From NCBI GenBank assembly GCA_046313915.1, contig JBKBXX010000002.1, forward strand, positions 16,104 to 80,103: a DNA stretch of 64,000 bases, read 5' to 3'. Made by a program: the position numbers and the translations under genes. Of this stretch, positions 58,913-64,000 are shown one piece after another. Below the pieces are notes generated by a model that did not search any database, was not told where the DNA came from, and was given only the letters and a program-made list of their open reading frames with translations. Within the stretch, counting starts at the first letter, position 1, and every line of letters starts with the position of its first letter. The stretch comes from CAKKQX01 sp046313915 (lineage in GTDB: Bacteria > Pseudomonadota > Gammaproteobacteria > Burkholderiales > SG8-41).

Positions 58913-59638
58913 ATGTCATTTGTTTTGTTTGGGAAATTCGAATGCCGGCTCCGGCCGTGGGCGACGGTGGCGGCTGCGGCGGGCATCGCGCTGACCGTCG
59001 CCCTTGGCAACTGGCAGCTCGGACGCGCGCAATACAAGCAACAGCAGCAGGAGCGCTACGCCGAGCTGTCGCGCGAGCCTGCCGTGAGCCTCGGGCCCCA
59101 TGAGGTCAAGGCAGACGATTTGCTGTTGCGGCGGATCGAGGTGCGCGGACATTTCGAACCCCGCTACGCGGTCTATCTCGACAACCGCGTGCACAATGGC
59201 GTGGCTGGCTACCACGTCATCATGCCGTTGCGGATTGCGGGTTCGGACCGCTATGTGCTCGTCAACCGCGGCTGGATCGCGGGCACGCGTGATCGTCTGC
59301 GGCCGCCTGCGGTCGAAACGCCGCAGGGCGAACGGGTGGTGACGGGTATCGCGGTTGCGCCGAGCGGGCATTATCTCGAGCTTTCGCCGCGGGTTGCCGA
59401 AGGCAACGTCTGGCAGAACCTCGTCCTCGAGCGCTATCGCCAGGCCACGCACCTCGAGATCCAGCCGGTCGTGCTGCAGCAGGACAGCGCGCCGGAAGAC
59501 GGCCTGGTGCGCGAATGGAATCCTCCCAACCTTGGCCGCAACACCCATCTCGCCTACGCCTTTCAGTGGTACAGCCTCGCTCTGGCGATTTTTGTCTATT
59601 ATCTGGTGACCAGTGTCCGAAAAACCAAAATCAGCTAG
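58913..59638 (+). CDS. SURF1-family oxidase assembly protein
   Basis: A 241-residue protein with helices at both ends. Conserved parts are VALGNWQLGRAQYKQ, HFEPRYAVYLDNRVHNGVAGYHVIMPL, LVNRGWIAG and the terminal HLAYAFQWYSLALAIFVYYL. SURF1 aids heme a insertion into CoxA. It overlaps the following gene by 26 bp. Confidence 0.9.
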   Translation: MSFVLFGKFECRLRPWATVAAAAGIALTVALGNWQLGRAQYKQQQQERYAELSREPAVSLGPHEVKADDLLLRRIEVRGHFEPRYAVYLDNRVHNGVAGYHVIMPLRIAGSDRYVLVNRGWIAGTRDRLRPPAVETPQGERVVTGIAVAPSGHYLELSPRVAEGNVWQNLVLERYRQATHLEIQPVVLQQDSAPEDGLVREWNPPNLGRNTHLAYAFQWYSLALAIFVYYLVTSVRKTKIS

Positions 59639-60188
59639 CCGCTTCACCCTGTGGGCCGTTGCAGTGGTATGCATCGCGCCATTCGTGGCGTCCTTCATGG
59701 CCTATTTTCTGTGGCCGCCGGCGGGCCGCGTCAATTACGGCGAACTGTTGCAGCCGGTGCCGTTGCCGTCCGCCCGCCTCAGGCTGGCGGACGGCAGCCC
59801 TTTCGATTTTTCGCAGCTCGCCGGCAAGTGGATACTCGTGAGCGTCGATTCGGGGGCGTGCGACGACTATTGCCGGAAGAAGCTGTGGAAAATCCGCCAG
59901 GTGCGGCGGGCCCAGGGCAAGGACATGGAGCGCATCGAGCGCGTTTGGCTGGTGAACGACGGGCAGCAGCCCGACCGCCGCGTTCTCGAGGAATATGAAG
60001 GCACGTGGACGGTTTTTGCCGGCGGCAGCCCAGTGCTCGCCAGCCTGCCGGCCGAAGGCGCCCGCAGGGATCACGTTTACCTCGTCGATCCTCTGGGCAA
60101 CGTCATGCTGCGTTTCCCGCCCGATGCCGATCCCAGCCGGATGAAAAAAGACATCGTGCGCCTGCTGAAGGTGTCACGGATCGGCTAG
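59613..60188 (+). CDS. SCO-like membrane protein of the cox cluster
   Basis: A 191-residue protein with an N-terminal anchor and a thioredoxin-like domain (FSQLAGKWILVSVDSGACDDYCRKKLWKIRQV). Two Cys spaced CDDYC replace the SCO CxxxC and could bind copper. This unnamed family occurs between surf1 and ctaA/ctaB in betaproteobacteria. The GTG at 59613 is the apparent start. Confidence 0.75.
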   Translation: MSEKPKSASRFTLWAVAVVCIAPFVASFMAYFLWPPAGRVNYGELLQPVPLPSARLRLADGSPFDFSQLAGKWILVSVDSGACDDYCRKKLWKIRQVRRAQGKDMERIERVWLVNDGQQPDRRVLEEYEGTWTVFAGGSPVLASLPAEGARRDHVYLVDPLGNVMLRFPPDADPSRMKKDIVRLLKVSRIG

Positions 60189-60242
60189 CGCCCGCTGCTG
60201 CAGCCGCCGGCGGGCGAATGGTGCGCCGCCCGGGCCTGCGCT

Positions 60243-60270
60243 TTGTCCGCTCTGCCGGGAATGCTAGAAT
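60243..60270 (+). promoter_or_regulatory. Putative promoter for ctaB
   Basis: TTGTCC (60243-60248), 16-bp spacer, TAGAAT (60265-60270) with an upstream TG, 27 bp before the chosen ATG. Confidence 0.5.
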
Positions 60271-60296
60271 CCATTTTTTTTGCGGGTCCGAGGCCA

Positions 60297-61196
60297 ATGT
60301 CGTCCACTATCGCCAGCCAGCCGCTTTCCTCGCGCATTCACCAGTTCTATCAACTGACCAAGCCGCGGGTGGTGTCGCTGATCGTTTTTACGGCCGTCAT
60401 CGGCATGTTTCTGGCGACGCCCGGCATGGTGCCGCCGCAGGCGCTGCTTGCCGGCACCTTGGGCATTGCGCTGGTGGCGGGGGCGGCGGCGGCCGTCAAT
60501 TGCCTCATCGAGCAGAAAATCGATGCGCTCATGACGCGCACCCGCATCCGGCCGCTGCCGCGCGGCCAAATCACCTCGCTGCAGACGCTGGTATTTGCCG
60601 GGGCGGTCGGCGGCATGGGTTTGTGGATCCTTTATCGGTTCGTCAACCCGCTGACGATGTGGCTGACGCTGGCGACTTTTGTCGGCTATGCCATCGTCTA
60701 TACGGTGATCCTCAAACCCATGACGCCGCAGAACATCGTGATCGGCGGCGCTTCGGGCGCGATGCCGCCGGTGCTGGGCTGGGCGGCGGTGACCGGCGAG
60801 ATATCTTCCGACGCGCTGCTACTGTTCCTCATCATTTTCGCCTGGACGCCGCCCCACTTCTGGGCGCTGGCGCTGTATCGCAAACTCGAATACGCGAAAG
60901 CCGGCGTGCCGATGCTGCCGGTCACCCACGGCGACAAATTCACCCGGCTGCACGTGCTGCTCTACACCGCCATTCTCTTCGCCTGTTCACTGCTCCCTTT
61001 CGTGACGCGCATGAGCGGCGTCATTTATCTGGTTGCGGCGCTCGTGCTCGGCGGGCGTTTCCTCCACTACGCGGTGAAAATTCATTTCGCCTACAGCGAC
61101 CGGCTCGCGCGGCGCACCTTCCGCTACTCGATTTTCTATCTCGCCGTGCTGTTCGCCGCGCTGCTGGCCGACCATTATTTCCGCATCGCGTTGTGA
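60297..61196 (+). CDS. ctaB: Protoheme IX farnesyltransferase (heme O synthase)
   Basis: A 299-residue UbiA-type prenyltransferase. It has TKPRVVSLIVFTAVIGMFLA, the allylic-diphosphate motif NCLIEQKIDALMTRTRIRPLP, and the second acidic region with WTPPHFWALALYR. It farnesylates heme b for heme a synthesis. ATG at 60297 is preferred to 60243 because the -10 box would lie inside the longer gene. Confidence 0.94.
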   Translation: MSSTIASQPLSSRIHQFYQLTKPRVVSLIVFTAVIGMFLATPGMVPPQALLAGTLGIALVAGAAAAVNCLIEQKIDALMTRTRIRPLPRGQITSLQTLVFAGAVGGMGLWILYRFVNPLTMWLTLATFVGYAIVYTVILKPMTPQNIVIGGASGAMPPVLGWAAVTGEISSDALLLFLIIFAWTPPHFWALALYRKLEYAKAGVPMLPVTHGDKFTRLHVLLYTAILFACSLLPFVTRMSGVIYLVAALVLGGRFLHYAVKIHFAYSDRLARRTFRYSIFYLAVLFAALLADHYFRIAL

Positions 61197-61224
61197 TTGT
61201 TTCATCAGGGTGCCCACCCGTTTC

Positions 61225-61809
61225 ATGAGACGGTTCCTTTACCTGCTCCTGGCAGCTCTGGTGCTGGTGGCTTGCGGCCCTTCGGGGCCCACGCCCAGGT
61301 TCATGCTGACCGACGTGACCGGGGCCAGCTTCGGCAAGGAGCTGGCGCTCACCGGTCACGACGGCAGGCCGCGCACGCTGGCTGATTTCCGCGGCAAGGT
61401 GGTGGCGCTTTTCTTCGGCTTCACCCATTGTCCCGACGTGTGCCCGACGACGCTCGCCGAACTGGCGCTGGTGGCAAAGGAACTGGGCAAGGATGCCGAG
61501 AGGATGCAGGTGCTGTTCGTGACCGTGGATCCCGAGCGCGACACGCCCGAAGTGCTGCGCCAGTATGTGCCGTCTTTCAATCCGTCATTCCTCGGACTCT
61601 ACGGCGATGCCGAGGCCACGGCGCGCGCTGCGAGGGAGTTCAAGATTTTTTTCCAGAAACAGCCGCTGCCCGGCGGAGGCTACAGCGTCGATCATTTCGC
61701 GGGCACTTACATCCTCGATTCCCGCGGCAGGCTGCGCCTGTTCGCCCAATACGGCCAGGGGGCACCGGCGCTGCTGCACGATATCCGCCTGCTGCTGCAG
61801 GAACCCTGA
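61225..61809 (+). CDS. SCO1/SenC family copper chaperone
   Basis: A 194-residue lipoprotein (lipobox LVAC) with a thioredoxin-like SCO domain: FFGFTHCPDVCPTTLAEL (CxxxC copper site) and the later His in SVDHFAGTYIL. It loads CuA in CoxB. GTG at 61210 is an alternative start. The stop overlaps an ATG that may start ctaA. Confidence 0.92.
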   Translation: MRRFLYLLLAALVLVACGPSGPTPRFMLTDVTGASFGKELALTGHDGRPRTLADFRGKVVALFFGFTHCPDVCPTTLAELALVAKELGKDAERMQVLFVTVDPERDTPEVLRQYVPSFNPSFLGLYGDAEATARAAREFKIFFQKQPLPGGGYSVDHFAGTYILDSRGRLRLFAQYGQGAPALLHDIRLLLQEP

Positions 61810-61850
61810 TGCGGCTGCCGGCACCCTTTCGAGACGCAGGGGAAAAGCGC

Positions 61851-62834
61851 ATGTTCCGGAAGCTGGTGTGGTTCACGGCCTGTTTTGCTTTCATCGTGGT
61901 GGTGGTGGGCGCCTACGTGCGTCTCGAAGACGCGGGCCTGGGCTGTCCCGACTGGCCGGGCTGCTACGGCCATCTGGTCGGCGTGCCGGACCAGGCGCAC
62001 GAGCTGGCGAGGGCGCAGGAGAAGTTCGGCCAGCAGGTCGATGCCGCGCGTGCCTGGAAAGAAATGCTCCACCGCTACCTTGCCGGCACGCTGGGCGTGC
62101 TGATACTTGCGATCGCAGTCGTGGCGTGGCGCGAGCGGCACACGCTGCGCCGGTCACTGCTGCTGGCATGGTCGCTGGTGGCGCTGGTGGCGTTTCAGGC
62201 GGCGCTCGGCATGTGGACGGTGACTCTGCTGCTGAAACCCGTGATCGTCACGCTGCACCTGCTGGGAGGCATGGCCACCTGGGGATTGCTGACCTGGCTT
62301 GCGCTGCGCGAGCTGCCGGCGGCGGGCCCCGCCAGCCCGGCGTTGTTGCGTCTCAAGCCGTGGGCGGCGCTGGGCCTCGCCATCGTCGTTGTCCAGATCG
62401 CGCTCGGCGGCTGGGTTTCGACCAACTATGCGGCGCTGGCGTGTACCGATTTTCCGGCCTGCCATGACGCCTGGCTGCCGCCAATGGATTTGCCGCACGC
62501 TTTCCAGTTCCTGCGGGAACTCGGCGTCACCGCGACCGGGGCGCCGCTGCCTTTCGAGGCGCTGACGGCGATCCACTGGATGCACCGCGCTGGCGCGCTG
62601 GTGACGCTGCTTTATGTCGGCGCGCTGGCGCTGGCGCTGCGGCGCATTCCCGGCATGGCGCGGTGCGGCGCGGCGCTGCTCGCCGTGTTGCTGCTGCAGG
62701 TCGGGCTGGGGGTGGCGAACGTCGTCTTCAGCCTGCCGCTGCCGCTGGCGGCCGCGCATAACGGCGGCGCAGCACTTTTGGTGGCTGCCCTGATCACGGT
62801 CAACTTCAGCGTTTTCGCGCGTCCTGCAAGATAG
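61851..62834 (+). CDS. ctaA: Heme A synthase (COX15/CtaA)
   Basis: A 327-residue eight-helix enzyme oxidising heme o to heme a. Visible are GAYVRLEDAGLGCPDWPGCYGHL, the heme histidines in MLHRYLAGTLG, VTLHLLGG, IHWMHRAGAL and AHNGGAALL, and a second Cys pair (ACTDFPACHD). ATG at 61851 follows AGGGGA; ATG at 61809 (overlapping the SCO stop) would add 14 residues. Confidence 0.92.
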   Translation: MFRKLVWFTACFAFIVVVVGAYVRLEDAGLGCPDWPGCYGHLVGVPDQAHELARAQEKFGQQVDAARAWKEMLHRYLAGTLGVLILAIAVVAWRERHTLRRSLLLAWSLVALVAFQAALGMWTVTLLLKPVIVTLHLLGGMATWGLLTWLALRELPAAGPASPALLRLKPWAALGLAIVVVQIALGGWVSTNYAALACTDFPACHDAWLPPMDLPHAFQFLRELGVTATGAPLPFEALTAIHWMHRAGALVTLLYVGALALALRRIPGMARCGAALLAVLLLQVGLGVANVVFSLPLPLAAAHNGGAALLVAALITVNFSVFARPAR

Positions 62835-62844
62835 GAAGGCAACA

Positions 62845-62868
62845 AAAAGCCCCGCCTTCAGCGGGGCC
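62845..62868 (-). terminator. Terminator of rpoH
   Basis: GCCCCGC-cttca-GCGGGGC is a seven-pair stem, followed on the minus strand by five T. It may also end ctaA transcription from the other side. Confidence 0.78.
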
Positions 62869-62909
62869 GGATGGGGGAAGGGGAAAAGGCGTGGTTTCCG
62901 GCGCGGGTT

Positions 62910-63761
62910 TTACGCCGCCGCGGCGATCACGCCTTTCATTTTGGTCAGGGCCTTGCTTTCGATCTGGCGGATGCGTTCGGCCGATACACCGAACTCGGCG
63001 GCGAGATCGTGCAGGGTGGCCGGATTCTTTTCGTTGAGCCAGCGTGCTTCGATGATGCGGCGGCTGCGCGCATCGAGGCTGTCGATGGCTTTCTCGAGCC
63101 CGCTGCTGCGCAGGCGGGCGGTTTCCTCGTATTCCAGCACTTCCGCTGGCTCCGCTTCCTCCGCTGCAAGATAGCTGATCGGCGCAAACGCGTCCTCGTC
63201 TTCGTCGTTGAGCGGTTCGAGTGCGACATCGCGCCCGCCCAGCCGCGTTTCCATCTCGACGACTTCCTCGGCCTTGACCCCGAGCTGCTTGGCCATGGCC
63301 TGCACGTCGTCATTACCCATGGTGCCGAGACTCTGCTTGAGGCTTCTGAGATTGAAAAAGAGCTTGCGTTGTGCCTTGGTGGTCGCGATTTTCACGATCC
63401 GCCAGTTGCGCAGGATGAACTCGTGAATTTCGGCGCGGATCCAGTGCACGGCGAAAGACACCAGCCGCACGCCGCGCTCGGGATCGAAACGCTTGACCGC
63501 CTTCATGAGTCCGATATTGCCTTCCTGGATCAGATCGGCCTGCGGCAGGCCATAACCCATGTAGCCGCGCGCGATCGCGACCACCACGCGCAGGTGCGAC
63601 AGCACCAGCTTGCGGGCAGCCTCCAGATCGTTTTCCTGGCGGAAACGGCGCGCGTACTCATGCTCCTCCTCGTGGGTGAGGAGCGGGAAACTGTTGACGG
63701 TCTGGATATAGCTTTCCAGGCTGCCGGCAACAGATGGAATCGGCAAAGCGTAAGCACTCAT
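62910..63761 (-). CDS. rpoH: RNA polymerase heat-shock sigma factor (sigma-32)
   Basis: A 283-residue group-3 sigma factor. Region 2 contains LVLSHLRVVVAIARGYMGYGLPQADLIQEGNIGLMKAV split motifs and the RpoH box QRKLFFNLR. Region 4 ends with ATLHDLAAEFGVSAERIRQIESKALTKM. It directs transcription of chaperone and protease genes. Its start is preceded by GGGGGAAA and, 26 bp upstream, a CIRCE operator. ftsX lies upstream, as in many proteobacteria. Confidence 0.96.
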   Translation of the reverse strand: MSAYALPIPSVAGSLESYIQTVNSFPLLTHEEEHEYARRFRQENDLEAARKLVLSHLRVVVAIARGYMGYGLPQADLIQEGNIGLMKAVKRFDPERGVRLVSFAVHWIRAEIHEFILRNWRIVKIATTKAQRKLFFNLRSLKQSLGTMGNDDVQAMAKQLGVKAEEVVEMETRLGGRDVALEPLNDEDEDAFAPISYLAAEEAEPAEVLEYEETARLRSSGLEKAIDSLDARSRRIIEARWLNEKNPATLHDLAAEFGVSAERIRQIESKALTKMKGVIAAAA

Positions 63762-63783
63762 TTTTTCCCCCTTTATGGCACGG

Positions 63784-63813
63784 ATTTTAGCACTCTTCGC
63801 ATGAGAGTGCTAG
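63784..63813 (-). promoter_or_regulatory. CIRCE (HrcA) operator overlapping the rpoH promoter
   Basis: TTAGCACTC-ttcgcatga-GAGTGCTAG (63787-63813) matches the CIRCE consensus TTAGCACTC-N9-GAGTGCTAA at 17 of 18 positions. On the minus strand a -10-like TAAAAT lies at 63789-63784, overlapping the operator, so HrcA binding would block the promoter. Confidence 0.85.
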
Positions 63814-63892
63814 ACGGGCCGGAAGTTCCGCTGCTTTGCCGACGCCCAAATGATTGAAATAAAAATGTTAAAAAACAATTAGTTATAAATTA

Positions 63893-64000
63893 TCAGGAAG
63901 GCGAGGTTTCGGATAAGTGTCTGCTTACTGACATCCAGGCACCGCACCACCCCAGCCACGCCGAGAACAGGAGCAGGCTCGCGCTGTCCTGGAAAGACAG
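63893..64000 (-). CDS. ftsX: FtsX-like cell-division permease, C-terminal tail (5' end outside window)
   Basis: The last 35 codons of a minus-strand gene run in from the right edge and end at TGA (63895-63893). They read ...LLFSAWLGWCGAWMSVSRHL..., a final membrane helix plus a short basic tail like FtsX C-termini. The ftsX-rpoH order is standard in gamma- and betaproteobacteria and supports the call. The short visible stretch limits certainty. Confidence 0.6.
   Translation of the reverse strand: MSFQDSASLLLFSAWLGWCGAWMSVSRHLSETSPS

Noticed and set aside
1..64000. tRNA, rRNA and transposase genes
   Set aside because: Read through for T-loop-like motifs, rRNA-like blocks and DDE transposase products; none was convincing.

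Overview
This window is GC-rich chromosomal DNA from a betaproteobacterium (Rhodocyclales/Nitrosomonadales/Burkholderiales type). The assignment rests on several signs: the gene pairing argB - HAD phosphatase - slmA, a Bug-type periplasmic receptor, an aa3/caa3 oxidase locus that carries the betaproteobacterial DUF2970, DUF2909 and very small Cox assembly proteins, and the dacC-dat-ybeD-lipB-lipA order. Both window edges cut genes: polA at the left, and an apparent ftsX tail at the right. I saw no rRNA, tRNA, CRISPR array, prophage or intact transposase.

Layout. 1-5.7 kb: the polA 3' part, a tripartite-tricarboxylate (Bug) receptor with a duplicated signal-peptide segment, and small accessory genes (GFA-fold, NnrU, TauE/SafE, CMD). 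5.7-12.9 kb, mostly minus strand: a hydroxyisobutyrate-dehydrogenase-like oxidoreductase with lipA and lipB, then ybeD, dat and dacC. This normally continuous block is split by a plus-strand pair: a periplasmic hypothetical protein and a PglL-type O-oligosaccharyltransferase. 13-17.4 kb: Hsp20 with a sigma-32-like promoter, argB, a HAD phosphatase preceded by a partial copy of its own 5' end, slmA, a small hypothetical gene and a MoeB/ThiF enzyme. 17.5-21.7 kb minus strand: gpmI, an EnvC-like M23 protein and ctpA. 21.8-24.9 kb plus strand: a BigR/SqrR-like ArsR repressor, a membrane rhodanese, grxC, secB, an SH3 protein and gpsA. A REP-type palindrome cluster and trmL follow.

25.6-48.2 kb is the main feature: a complete but reordered MSHA-type (type IVa-like) pilus locus. 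It runs mshE-mshG, then four major-pilin-like genes (two inverted), with unknown small genes and a TPR/O-GlcNAc-transferase-like glycosyltransferase among them. It then continues mshC-D-O-P-Q (Q is a 1,296-residue adhesin-like protein) and, after one AT-rich promoter gap, mshI-(PilN-like)-J-K-L-M-N. The glycosyltransferase here and PglL at 8.8 kb suggest that pilins or other surface proteins are O-glycosylated.

48.3-53.7 kb: comF diverging from a tightly overlapped bioB-F-H-C-D operon. 54-62.8 kb: cytochrome c oxidase coxB (with fused cytochrome c), coxA, assembly factors, coxC, surf1, ctaB, a SCO protein and ctaA. 62.9-64 kb: rpoH behind a near-perfect CIRCE (HrcA) operator, then the ftsX tail. 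The CIRCE site at rpoH and the sigma-32-like promoter at hsp20 together outline a heat-shock cascade within one window.

Odd structures worth following are: two gene starts duplicated around ~95-bp inserts (1.9-2.2 kb and 14.8-15.0 kb); three ~35-bp islands of AT-rich synonymous codons inside polA, lipA and bioF; strong hairpins in three pilin leaders; and competing inverted repeats upstream of coxB.
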